Assembly (NCBI GenBank): GCA_963823525.1
Contig: CAWGLW010000001.1
Coordinates: 248,001-312,000 of the forward strand
From: CAWGLW01 sp963823525
GTDB lineage: Bacteria; Pseudomonadota; Gammaproteobacteria; Steroidobacterales; Steroidobacteraceae
Direction: 5' to 3'
DNA length: 64,000 nt
The position numbers and the translations under genes were made by a program. Below are positions 14,537-23,712 of this stretch, in pieces (the stretch's first letter is position 1; each line of letters starts with the position of its first letter). The notes under the pieces were generated by a model. The model worked only from the letters and a program-made list of their open reading frames with translations. It searched no databases and had not been told where the DNA came from.

Positions 14537-17104
14537 ATGAGTGCCGAGACCTCGAATCACACGCCAATGATGCAGCAGTACCTGCGGCTGAAGGCCCAGC
14601 ATCCGGGCGAGCTGCTGTTCTACCGCATGGGCGATTTCTACGAGCTCTTCTTCGACGATGCCCGCCGCGCCGCCCGCCTGCTCGACATCACGCTGACGAC
14701 ACGCGGAAAGTCAGCCGGCGAGCCGATTCCAATGGCCGGTGTCCCGGTGCAGACGCTGGATAACTACCTCGCGCGCGCGGTGAGCAAAGGCGAGTCAGTG
14801 GCGATCTGCGAGCAGGTCGGCGATCCGGCGAAGTCGAAAGGACCGGTGGAGCGTCGCGTCGTGCGGGTCGTCACGCCCGGTACGGTAACCGAAGATTCGT
14901 TACTCGAGGAGCGCCGCGACACCCTGCTCGCGGCAGTCTCGGTCAGCGACGACCAGTTCGGGCTCGCCTGGCTGGAACTGTCCAGTGGCCGGTTCCACGC
15001 GCTCGAGGCCGGTGGCCAGGACGCGCTGGCCGCGGAACTCGAGCGGTTGCGCCCGGCCGAACTGCTGGTCGCCGAAGGCAGCGCGCTGGACAAGGCCGCT
15101 GGCGCGACCGGCACGATCCGGGAACGCCCGCCCTGGCATTTCGACAGCCAGAGCGCGCAACGCCAGCTTTGTGAGCAGTTCGGCACGCGTGACCTCGCCG
15201 GATTCGGCCTCGAGGACAAGCCACTCGCAACCGGCGCGGCCGGCAGCCTGCTCAATTACCTGCGCGAGACGCAAAAGGCAGCCTTGCCTCACTTGCGTGG
15301 TATTCGCTGCGAACAGCGCGAAGACGCCTTGCTGCTCGATGCGGCCACGCGCCGGAACCTCGAACTCGACGTGACGCTGTCGGGTAACACGCGCGGTACA
15401 TTGCTCGACGTACTCGACCGGACCGCGACGGCCATGGGCGGGCGCGAGCTGCGCCGCTGGTTGCAAAGACCGTTGCGGGACCTGGCTCAGCGCGAGCTTC
15501 GCCTGCAAGCCATCGAGAGCCTGAACAACGATGGTTTGCAGGACACGCTGCAGGACATCCTGCGTAGCGTCGGCGACATCGAACGCATCCTCGCGCGCGT
15601 CGCGCTGCGCTCGGCACGCCCGCGCGATCTGGCGCAGTTGCGCGGCGCGCTGGGACTACTGCCGGCGCTGCAGACCCGGTTGTCGAACATCGACTCACCG
15701 CTGGTCGCCGCACTGGCCCGCTCGACCGGTACACATCCTGAGACGCTGGGGTTGCTCGCCCAGGCCATGGCTGCTGAGCCACCGGCCCTGATACGCGATG
15801 GCGGCGTGATTGCCGGCGGCTATGACGCCGAGCTCGATGAATTGCGACATATCAGCGAGCACAGCAACCAGGCACTGCTGGACCTGGAGCAGCGCGAACG
15901 CGAGCGCACCGGGTTCGCAAACCTGCGCTTCGGCTACAACCGCGTACACGGCTACTACATTGAAGTCGCCCGCAATCTCGCCGAACGCGTACCGGCGCAT
16001 TGGGTACGCCGGCAGACGGTCAAGAACGCAGAGCGCTACATCACGGAGGAACTGAAGTCTTTCGAGGACCGCGTGCTCGGCGCGCGCGACAAGGCGCTGG
16101 CGCGGGAACGTGAGCTTTACGAGGGCCTGCTCGACCGCCTCACCGAACGCCTCGCTCAACTCCAGGAAACCGCGGCCGCGCTCGCCGCGATCGACGTACT
16201 GGCGAACCTGGCCGAACGGGCGATCGCGCTGCGCCTGTGCAAACCGCAGCTCTGTGATGAATCTCTCATCGAGATACGGGCGGGCCGACACCTCGTGGTC
16301 GAGGAGCTTTCGGACTCGCCGTTCGTGCCCAATGACCTGTTGCTCGATGACGAGCGGCGCATGCTGATCGTTACCGGCCCGAACATGGGCGGGAAATCGA
16401 CCTACATGCGCCAAGTCGCGCTGATCGTCATCCTCGCCGGGATCGGCAGCTTCGTCCCCGCCGGGTCGGCCGTCATCGGGCCCGTCGATCGAATATTCAC
16501 GCGCATTGGCGCCGCGGACGACCTCGCCGGTGGCCGTTCCACGTTCATGGTGGAGATGACCGAAGCGGCCAACATCCTCAACAACGCGACACGCGAGAGC
16601 CTCGTACTGATGGACGAGATCGGGCGGGGCACGAGCACGTATGATGGCCTTTCACTGGCCTGGGCCTGTGCGCGACGAATCGGCCGCGACATCGGCGCGT
16701 TCACGCTGTTCGCAACGCATTATTTCGAGCTGACTGCATTGGCCGAGGAATTACCCGCCTGCGCCAACGTGCACCTCGACGCATCCGAATACGGTGATCA
16801 ACTCATCTTTCTGCACACCGTAAAGGAAGGGCCTGCCAATCAGAGCTACGGGCTGCAGGTGGCGCGCCTCGCGGGTGTGCCGAGGGCCGTGGTCGAGGAA
16901 GCCCGGGGCTATCTGCAGGGGCTCGAGGAGCGGGCCGCACAGGCGTCGCAGGGACCCCAGCAGGCCTTGCCGCTGGCCGCGCCACCTCCGCCGCCCGTGC
17001 ACAGCCTGATCGCGGAACTGCAACAGCTCGACCCCGATGCACTGACGCCAAGGCAAGCGCTGGATCTGCTGTATCACCTGCAGCGGGCCAGCAAAAAAGG
17101 GTAA
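14537..17104 (+). CDS. mutS: DNA mismatch repair protein MutS
   Basis: MutS finds mismatches and recruits MutL to start repair. The 855-residue product matches E. coli MutS (853). The mismatch-recognition Phe-x-Glu is in GDFYELF (residues 32-38, Phe34 and Glu36). Connector, lever and clamp domains follow, then the ABC ATPase with Walker A GPNMGGKST, the Walker B region VLMDEIGRGTSTYDGLSLAW, and the TLFATHYFELT switch. The ATG at 14537 fits the family N-terminus; ATG at 14525 would add four residues, and the longer open frame back to 14147 merely overlaps the lipoprotein gene. The C-terminal tail (about 50 residues, Pro-rich linker) keeps the tetramerisation helix region. Confidence 0.98.
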   Translation: MSAETSNHTPMMQQYLRLKAQHPGELLFYRMGDFYELFFDDARRAARLLDITLTTRGKSAGEPIPMAGVPVQTLDNYLARAVSKGESVAICEQVGDPAKSKGPVERRVVRVVTPGTVTEDSLLEERRDTLLAAVSVSDDQFGLAWLELSSGRFHALEAGGQDALAAELERLRPAELLVAEGSALDKAAGATGTIRERPPWHFDSQSAQRQLCEQFGTRDLAGFGLEDKPLATGAAGSLLNYLRETQKAALPHLRGIRCEQREDALLLDAATRRNLELDVTLSGNTRGTLLDVLDRTATAMGGRELRRWLQRPLRDLAQRELRLQAIESLNNDGLQDTLQDILRSVGDIERILARVALRSARPRDLAQLRGALGLLPALQTRLSNIDSPLVAALARSTGTHPETLGLLAQAMAAEPPALIRDGGVIAGGYDAELDELRHISEHSNQALLDLEQRERERTGFANLRFGYNRVHGYYIEVARNLAERVPAHWVRRQTVKNAERYITEELKSFEDRVLGARDKALARERELYEGLLDRLTERLAQLQETAAALAAIDVLANLAERAIALRLCKPQLCDESLIEIRAGRHLVVEELSDSPFVPNDLLLDDERRMLIVTGPNMGGKSTYMRQVALIVILAGIGSFVPAGSAVIGPVDRIFTRIGAADDLAGGRSTFMVEMTEAANILNNATRESLVLMDEIGRGTSTYDGLSLAWACARRIGRDIGAFTLFATHYFELTALAEELPACANVHLDASEYGDQLIFLHTVKEGPANQSYGLQVARLAGVPRAVVEEARGYLQGLEERAAQASQGPQQALPLAAPPPPPVHSLIAELQQLDPDALTPRQALDLLYHLQRASKKG

Positions 17105-17238
17105 GGGCACGCCCCTGCACGGGAAATCGCCGACTACGGCGCGCCGTGGATTCAAGTTAGACTTCTGGCGGTCTTAACACCCGGCGACTATTGTTGCCGC
17201 AGAACTCTCGGCACCGGTGTCGAGGAGAGATCAGAACC

Positions 17239-18420
17239 ATGTTTCGATCCCCACAAACGATCGGCTGCGCTCTGGCCCTTTGTTCGAGCCTGGCCCTTTT
17301 CGGATGTGGCCGCGAGCCGGAGATGCCGGCCGCGCAGCCCGTGACCGTGAAAGCGATGGAACTCAAGCGCGAGTCGGTCACCTTGTCGGCGGACTTCGTC
17401 GGCGAGATCCGTGGCTCGCAGGAAGTCGAAATCCGTTCACGCGTCAGTGGCATCCTGCTCGAAAAGCACTTCGACGACGGCGCACTGGTCGAGAAGGGCC
17501 AGCTGCTTTACACGATCGATGCGCGGGAGTATCGCTCCCAGGTCGCCGCCGCCGACGCGCAGCTGGCGTCTGCACAGGCCGACCTCGCCCGGGCCCAGCA
17601 GGACGTGGCGCGTTACGCGCCGCTGCTGCGCGAAAATGCGATCAGCCAGCAAGTCTATGACAATGCCGTTGCGGCGGCCCGGCAGGCGAAAGCGCGGGTT
17701 GAGGCCGCTCGCGCAATGGTCAACGAAGCGAAGCTCGGCGTTGAGTACACGGAAATCCGCGCACCGCTGACGGGCCGGGTTGGAGCCTCGCAGGTCTTTG
17801 AAGGTGCGCTCGTCACGGCGGGCAGCACACTGCTGGCGGATATCTCGGCCGACGACCCGGCCTGGGTCTGGTTCAGCATCAGCGAGGCCGACCTGCTCAG
17901 CTACCAGCGCCGGATGGCAGGCGCCGTCGCGGAAGGCCGAGGGCAGGCCGTGACGAACAACAGTCGCACGGTACGACTGACCCTCAGTGACGGGCGGATT
18001 TACCCGCCGGCAGGCCACATCAACTTCGCCGACCAGGCGCTCGACCCGACGACCGGCACGTACCGACTGCGCGCCGAGTTTCCCAACGCCGAACACTTTC
18101 TGCGGCCGGGCATGTTTGGCCGCATCAGCGCCACATCAGGTCAATCCGAAGAGGCAATCGTGATTCCTGATCGCGCGGTCCAGGAGCAGCTGGGCCGCTA
18201 TTTCGTCGCGACGGTTGGCGCAGGCGACGTGGCCGAGCTGAAGCCGATCGAGCTCGGCGCGCGTCTTGGCAACCGATGGATCGTCGCCAAAGGACTCGCT
18301 GCCGGTGACCGGATCGTGGTGGAAGGGATCCAGCGAGCACGGCCGGGGGTGCCGCTTGCGGTGCAGTTGATCACCCAGGCGGAGCTCGACCAATCGAGCG
18401 CGCCGGCGCCAGCCGACTGA
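17239..18420 (+). CDS. RND efflux periplasmic adaptor, lipoprotein type
   Basis: This membrane fusion protein links the inner-membrane RND pump to the outer-membrane channel. The 393-residue product is a lipoprotein (LALFGC, Cys23). It has a split biotinyl-lipoyl domain (GEIRGSQEVEIRSRVSGILL and, distally, IRAPLTGRVGASQVFEG), a helical hairpin of Ala/Gln-rich heptads at about 105-155, and AcrA/MexA-type beta-barrel elements (PAGHINFADQALDPTTGTYR). GAGGAGAGA precedes the chosen ATG. The first of three tightly spaced genes, 12 bases from the pump gene. Substrate is unknown. Confidence 0.95.
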   Translation: MFRSPQTIGCALALCSSLALFGCGREPEMPAAQPVTVKAMELKRESVTLSADFVGEIRGSQEVEIRSRVSGILLEKHFDDGALVEKGQLLYTIDAREYRSQVAAADAQLASAQADLARAQQDVARYAPLLRENAISQQVYDNAVAAARQAKARVEAARAMVNEAKLGVEYTEIRAPLTGRVGASQVFEGALVTAGSTLLADISADDPAWVWFSISEADLLSYQRRMAGAVAEGRGQAVTNNSRTVRLTLSDGRIYPPAGHINFADQALDPTTGTYRLRAEFPNAEHFLRPGMFGRISATSGQSEEAIVIPDRAVQEQLGRYFVATVGAGDVAELKPIELGARLGNRWIVAKGLAAGDRIVVEGIQRARPGVPLAVQLITQAELDQSSAPAPAD

Positions 18421-18432
18421 CCAGGGGCGACG

Positions 18433-21400
18433 ATGGCACGGTTCTTTATCGACAGACCGATCTTCGCGATCGTCATTTCCCTGCTGCTCTCGCTGGCGGG
18501 CCTGCTGACAATGCTGAGTCTGCCGGTCAGTGAGTTCCCGGAAATCGCGCTGCCGTCCGTCAAGGTCTCGGCGAATTACCTGGGCGCGAGCTCTGATGTG
18601 GTGGAGGAATCCGTGACGGCGCCGATCGATCAACAGATCAACGGCGCGACCGACATGCTCTATATCAACTCGGTGAGCGGAGACGACGGAAGCTCGGCGA
18701 TCAACGTGACGTTCCGGCTCGAACGCGATCCGGATCTTGCTGCCGTCGAAGTGCAGAACCGGGTTTCACAGGCCACTTCGCAGTTGCCTCAGGAGGTGAT
18801 TCAGCAGGGCGTGACGGTGCAGAAGCAATCACCCGATACCCTGCTCTACTTTGCCATTTTTTCGCCCGACGGAAGCTACGATTCGCAGTTCATCAACAAC
18901 TATGCATCCATTTACGTCGTCGATCCGATCAAGCGCGCCAAGGGCGTCGGCGCCGTCAACGTCTACGGATTTGATTTCGGCATGCGTATCTGGCTCCGGC
19001 CGGACCGCATGGCCAGCCTCGGCATCACGGCATCCGACGTCGCGAAGGCCGTACGCGAACAGAATGTCCAGGCGCCTGCCGGACAGGTTGGCCAGCCACC
19101 GGCCACTCGCGGCCAGAGTTTCCAGTACTCGGTTCGTGTGAAGGGACGCCTGGTCGAGGTGGAGGAATTCAGGAACATCATCGTCGGCTCCAAGCCGGAC
19201 GGCTCTTTCATTCGTCTCGGCGATGTGGCGACTGTGGAACTCGGCTTGCAGCGCTACGATTACAGCACGTTGCTGGAAGGCAATCCGGCGGTCGTGCTTT
19301 CCATCGCGCTTTCGCCCGGCGCGAACGCAATGGAGACCGCCGGGCTCGTCAAAGAAGAGCTCGAACGCGTCGAAAACAGCCTGCCCGACGGCCTGGACGT
19401 CAAGATCCTCTACGACAGTTCAGAATTTGTCGAAGAATCCATTAGCGAGGTCACGCAGACGTTCATCGAAGCGCTGATCCTGGTTTTGATCGTCGTCTCG
19501 CTGTTCCTGCAGAACTGGCGGGCCACGTTCATTTCCATGGTGGCCGTGCCGGTGTGCATTATTGCCACCTTTATCTTTTTTGCCCCGCTCGGCTTCAGCA
19601 TCAACACGCTCTCGCTTTTCGGACTGGTACTGGCCATCGGAATCGTGGTGGACGACGCGATCGTCGTGGTTGAAGCCGTCGAGCAGAACATGGAGAAGCT
19701 CGGCTTATCGCCGCTCGAGGCCACGCGAAAAGCCATGGACGAGGTGCAGGGGCCGATCGTCGCCACGGGGCTGATCGTCGCGGCCGTTTTCGTACCGATG
19801 GCGTTCATTCCTGGCGTAACCGGCCAGCTTTACAAGCAGTTCGCGCTGACGCTGTCCGTTTCGGTGGCGCTGTCTGCGGTGGTGGCGCTGACATTGACCC
19901 CTGCGCTCAGCGCAATGCTTTTGAAAAGTCACAGCCGGGACGCATCCGGTGGTGGACTGCTGTCGCGCTTCTTCCGGCGCTTCAACGGCATTTTCGATTC
20001 AATCACGAACCACTATAGCGCCATTGCCTCACTTGGCGCACGACGCACAATGCTCGCACTGCTGGCGCTGGGAGTCGTAGCGGCCCTCGTCGGCGGACTG
20101 GCCAGTGTCACGCCGACCGGATTCGTGCCCGATGAGGACAAGGGCAGCCTGTTCATGCAGGTCCTGCTGCCGGAAGGCGCTTCACAGGAGCGAACCGCGA
20201 AAGTCGCGCGGCAGGTACAGGATCTCGTCACCGCACAGGATGGCGTTGATACCGCCGTGGCAGTCACCGGAGCGGACCTGATCTCCGGAACCGCCGCTTC
20301 CAACGGCGCACTGATTATCGTACGACTCAGGCATTGGGAAGAAAGACAAAGCGAGAATCTGCAGGCGCAGGCCATTCTTCGCAAGCTAACCGCGCTGACC
20401 CGCGACATCCCCGAGGCGATCGTCGTTGTTTTCAACCCACCGGCCCTGCCGGGCTTCGGCGCCGTGTCGGGATTTTCACTCATGCTGCAGGCGCAGGCTG
20501 GACAGTCCCCAGAGGAACTCGCTGCGGCCACCGACGAACTCATTGCGGCGGCCCGGAACCGACCGGAGATCGGCGGCCTGACCACGACATTCGCTGCGCG
20601 AACGCCAAACTACCGGCTGGACGTTGATCGCGAAAAGGCCCGCAAACTTGGCGTCCCGGTGAATGACGTCTTTACCACGCTGCAGTCGTTCCTGGGCGGC
20701 GTGCAGATCAACAACTTCACGCGGTTCGGCCGCAATTACAAAGTCACCATGCAGGCCGAGCCGGAATTCCGGCAGGTCATCGGCGACATCGGCCTACTGT
20801 TCGTGCGTAACGACCAGGGCATGATGGTGCCGCTCGATACGCTGACCTCGCCGCATCCCGGCACCGGTGCTCGATTTCTGCAGCGCTATAACCTGTTCAG
20901 CGCCGCTGCCTTGAACGGGGCGCCGTCGCCAGGAACCAGCTCCGGGGATGCGATCAAGGCCATGGAAGCGGTTGCCGCTGAAGTTCTGCCGGGCGGTTAC
21001 GGCTACCAGTGGACGGGCCAGAGTCTTCAGGAAATCGAGGCCGGCAATACGGCGACGTACGTGCTGGCCCTGTCGATGGTCATCGTATTCCTGCTTCTGG
21101 CGGCCCTGTATGAAAGCTGGGCCGTGCCTTTCGCCGTCATGCTGGCGACGCCGTTCGGCTTTCTCGGCGCCTTTGTAGCACTCAAGCTCGGCGGACTCGA
21201 CTTCAACGTGTATGGCCAGATCGGCCTGGTCACACTGATTGCGCTGTCGGCGAAGAACGCGATCCTGATCGTCGAATTCGCGAAGCTTAACCATGAGCAG
21301 GGCATGCCACTGTACGAGGCGGCCATGGATGCGGCGCGCATGCGATTCCGGCCAATCATCATGACGTCACTCGCGTTCATTCTCGGCGTCATACCATTGA

Positions 21401-21600
21401 TGACGGCCTCAGGTGCCGGGGCCGCCTCGAAAGTATCCGTGGGGACCGCGGTCTTCGGCGGAATGATCGGCGCGACCGTATTGACGACGCTCGCGGTGCC
21501 GGCGTTTTATGTCCTGATCCAGGGTCTCGCCGAGCGCTTTGACAGGCAGCCGGTGCGTTCCTCCGACGCGCCCCAGGCTGGTGGGGGGTCGACCTCGTGA
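18433..21600 (+). CDS. RND multidrug efflux transporter (HAE-1 type)
   Basis: The 1055-residue inner-membrane pump has the usual length and topology for HAE-1 pumps: two large periplasmic loops and twelve expected membrane helices. It begins MARFFIDRPIFAIVISLLL, typical of the family. The proton-relay Asp pair lies in GIVVDDAIVVVEAVEQNME near residues 406-407, and a conserved Lys is found in ALSAKNAILIVEFAK of the C-terminal half. The stop overlaps the next gene (GTGA), indicating coupled translation of the tripartite pump. No TetR or two-component regulator is adjacent. Confidence 0.97.
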   Translation: MARFFIDRPIFAIVISLLLSLAGLLTMLSLPVSEFPEIALPSVKVSANYLGASSDVVEESVTAPIDQQINGATDMLYINSVSGDDGSSAINVTFRLERDPDLAAVEVQNRVSQATSQLPQEVIQQGVTVQKQSPDTLLYFAIFSPDGSYDSQFINNYASIYVVDPIKRAKGVGAVNVYGFDFGMRIWLRPDRMASLGITASDVAKAVREQNVQAPAGQVGQPPATRGQSFQYSVRVKGRLVEVEEFRNIIVGSKPDGSFIRLGDVATVELGLQRYDYSTLLEGNPAVVLSIALSPGANAMETAGLVKEELERVENSLPDGLDVKILYDSSEFVEESISEVTQTFIEALILVLIVVSLFLQNWRATFISMVAVPVCIIATFIFFAPLGFSINTLSLFGLVLAIGIVVDDAIVVVEAVEQNMEKLGLSPLEATRKAMDEVQGPIVATGLIVAAVFVPMAFIPGVTGQLYKQFALTLSVSVALSAVVALTLTPALSAMLLKSHSRDASGGGLLSRFFRRFNGIFDSITNHYSAIASLGARRTMLALLALGVVAALVGGLASVTPTGFVPDEDKGSLFMQVLLPEGASQERTAKVARQVQDLVTAQDGVDTAVAVTGADLISGTAASNGALIIVRLRHWEERQSENLQAQAILRKLTALTRDIPEAIVVVFNPPALPGFGAVSGFSLMLQAQAGQSPEELAAATDELIAAARNRPEIGGLTTTFAARTPNYRLDVDREKARKLGVPVNDVFTTLQSFLGGVQINNFTRFGRNYKVTMQAEPEFRQVIGDIGLLFVRNDQGMMVPLDTLTSPHPGTGARFLQRYNLFSAAALNGAPSPGTSSGDAIKAMEAVAAEVLPGGYGYQWTGQSLQEIEAGNTATYVLALSMVIVFLLLAALYESWAVPFAVMLATPFGFLGAFVALKLGGLDFNVYGQIGLVTLIALSAKNAILIVEFAKLNHEQGMPLYEAAMDAARMRFRPIIMTSLAFILGVIPLMTASGAGAASKVSVGTAVFGGMIGATVLTTLAVPAFYVLIQGLAERFDRQPVRSSDAPQAGGGSTS

Positions 21601-23015
21601 AGCTTCGCGCGCTGCTTTTCGCTGCGGCATCAGTCCTGCCCGCGGCCTGCACGATCGGGCCGGAGTACGAACGCCCGGAAAACGTGATGCCGGTGGAGCA
21701 GTACCGCGGCGTCATTACGGCACAGCAGGCCGAGTCATTTGCCGACCTCGACTGGATACAGGCCTTCGCCGACCCGCAGCTCGAAGCGCTGATTCGAATC
21801 GCACTCGACAACAACCTCGACCTGATCATCGCGGCCGAAAGGGTCCAGGAATTTCGCGGCCAGACGAGAATCTCCCGCGGCGCACTGGGGCCGCAGGTAC
21901 GCGGCACCGGCAGCACGAGCCCGAGCCCGATCAGCGATGAGGACGCAAGTTACTCGCTGGGCTTTTCACTGAGCTGGGAAATCGACTTCTTCGGCAGGCT
22001 CAGGCGCGCCAACGAGGCAACCCTCGCGCTGCTGCTGGCCAGCGAGGACAACGCACGCGCCGTCATGTCTTCACTGGTGGCCGATGTGGCTACGACCTGG
22101 TTTGAGTTGCGCTCGCTCGATGCCGAGGTCGACATCATCGAACACACGATCGAGCTTCAGGAGGCCTCCCTGGCCCTGGTCCGGTCCCAGAATCGAAATG
22201 GCGTTGCCTCGGGCACCGAGGTTGAACAGGCCGTCACGCAGCTGGCTACCACGCGCTCAACCCTGCCGGTCGCACTGGAGCGACGTATCCTCGCGGAAAA
22301 CCGGCTGCGCTTTCTGCTCGGCTACCCACCGGATGCGGTCGCCCGTGACAAGCTACCGGATTCGTTTCCTGTCGCGCCGGAGTTGCCGGTCGGCATGCCG
22401 TCGCAACTGCTGTCGCGCCGGCCCGATCTGCGCCGCCTGGAGAACGAGCTGCACGCGGCCACCGCGCAGGTCGGCGTTGCCCAAGCCTCGCGATTCCCGT
22501 ACCTGAATATCGGTATCACGTCTTTCTTCGGCCTGATCAGCCCGGAACTGGCGCGGCTGTTCGACTTCAAGGATCCCGCGCAGGAACTGTTTGCGGTTGG
22601 TCCGTACCTGGACATGCCGATCTACACTTCGGGAGCCGCCAGCGGCAACGTGGACGTGGCCGAGGCGAGAGCGCGGCAGGCCGAACTGGCCTACCGGCGC
22701 GGTGTCCTGCAGTCGCTGCGCGAGGTCTCTGACAGCCTGGCCGGCTATCAGCTCCGGCAGGACTTTATTACCCAGTCCGAGGTACGCGTGATTTCGGCGC
22801 GTGAACTGTTGCGCCTGCAGCAGATGCGTTACACGGGAGGCGTCGTCAGCTACCTCGAAGTGATCGACGCACAACGACAGCTGTTCAGCGCCGAGATCGA
22901 ACTGGCCCGAGCGCGCCGCGACCTGCTGTTCGGCTATGTCGCACTTTACCGGGCACTGGGCGGCGGCTGGTCGGAAGCCGAAATCAATCGGGTCATCGCC
23001 GAAGCCGCCAACTAA
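21597..23015 (+). CDS. Outer-membrane efflux channel (OprM/NodT type lipoprotein)
   Basis: This TolC-like protein is the exit duct of the RND pump. The 472-residue product starts with GTG inside the last codons of the pump gene (GTGA overlap) and has a lipoprotein signal (ASVLPAAC, Cys18), followed by TIGPEYERPE, typical of the NodT family. Two repeated outer-membrane-efflux domains include LDWIQAFADPQLEALI, LSWEIDFFGRLRRANE and the second-half RRPDLRRLENELHAATAQVG. Together with the two upstream genes it makes a complete tripartite system. Confidence 0.96.
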   Translation: MKLRALLFAAASVLPAACTIGPEYERPENVMPVEQYRGVITAQQAESFADLDWIQAFADPQLEALIRIALDNNLDLIIAAERVQEFRGQTRISRGALGPQVRGTGSTSPSPISDEDASYSLGFSLSWEIDFFGRLRRANEATLALLLASEDNARAVMSSLVADVATTWFELRSLDAEVDIIEHTIELQEASLALVRSQNRNGVASGTEVEQAVTQLATTRSTLPVALERRILAENRLRFLLGYPPDAVARDKLPDSFPVAPELPVGMPSQLLSRRPDLRRLENELHAATAQVGVAQASRFPYLNIGITSFFGLISPELARLFDFKDPAQELFAVGPYLDMPIYTSGAASGNVDVAEARARQAELAYRRGVLQSLREVSDSLAGYQLRQDFITQSEVRVISARELLRLQQMRYTGGVVSYLEVIDAQRQLFSAEIELARARRDLLFGYVALYRALGGGWSEAEINRVIAEAAN

Positions 23016-23061
23016 TTCCGGGACAGTTTACGAATCTCTCGGCGGCCTTCGCGGTCACGAA

Positions 23062-23712
23062 TCAGTGCTCGGGGGTTGCGTCGTGTCGGAACCGGGCGTG
23101 CCGCAGGAAGTGCGCCGTCTGCTCGGCAACGTCGGTCGCGAACAGCATCCCCATGTGGCTGTGTGGCAGCACGATATGATCGGCAAGGCCCGCGATTCGC
23201 GTCTCCCGCACGGCGACCGTGCCGTCATTGTCCTCATCGAAATGCGCGAAGAATTGCCCGGTCCCGATCGCCCGGGTCCCGGCGATGGCGCCGGCAGCCG
23301 AGCGCGACGGCCACTGGCGCAGGTGCGAGTTGGCCAGTTCCCTGAGCACGTGGGGACCGACCAGCTGGCTCAGCATCGGCCACTGCCGCACACCCTCTGC
23401 AGCCCGACTGCCACCGAGCGGCGAGGCGAGCAGAACGACGTGGCCGCTCACGGTCGACGGATCTTCCTCCAGCATGCGGTGGGCGAACGCCCCGCCCAGG
23501 CTGTGGGCGATCAGGTGCACACGCCCTGCACCCGAGCCTCGCACGAAACGGCCGAGCCGTTCGCAGGTCGCTGCAAAATCCCCACGCAGGGAGGAATACT
23601 TGAACACACGGACGTCGAAGCCGTGCTCCCGGCGCAACCGGTGGCCCAGCAGGGCAAACTCCGAACCATTCATCCACAGACCGTGGACGAGTACGACGAG
23701 TTCGCCGCCCAT
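23062..23712 (-). CDS. Lipase-like alpha/beta hydrolase
   Basis: The 216-residue protein resembles PGAP1/lipase-like hydrolases acting on ester or amide bonds of lipids. The oxyanion motif VVLVHGLW is at residues 6-13, the nucleophile elbow AHSLGG places Ser71 as catalytic, and the C-terminal LPHSHMGMLF holds candidate catalytic His. An Asp in DEDNDGTVAV may complete the triad. No signal peptide is seen. The start codon overlaps the aspS stop (TAATG), so it is translationally coupled to aspS. Substrate unknown. Confidence 0.88.
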   Translation of the reverse strand: MGGELVVLVHGLWMNGSEFALLGHRLRREHGFDVRVFKYSSLRGDFAATCERLGRFVRGSGAGRVHLIAHSLGGAFAHRMLEEDPSTVSGHVVLLASPLGGSRAAEGVRQWPMLSQLVGPHVLRELANSHLRQWPSRSAAGAIAGTRAIGTGQFFAHFDEDNDGTVAVRETRIAGLADHIVLPHSHMGMLFATDVAEQTAHFLRHARFRHDATPEH

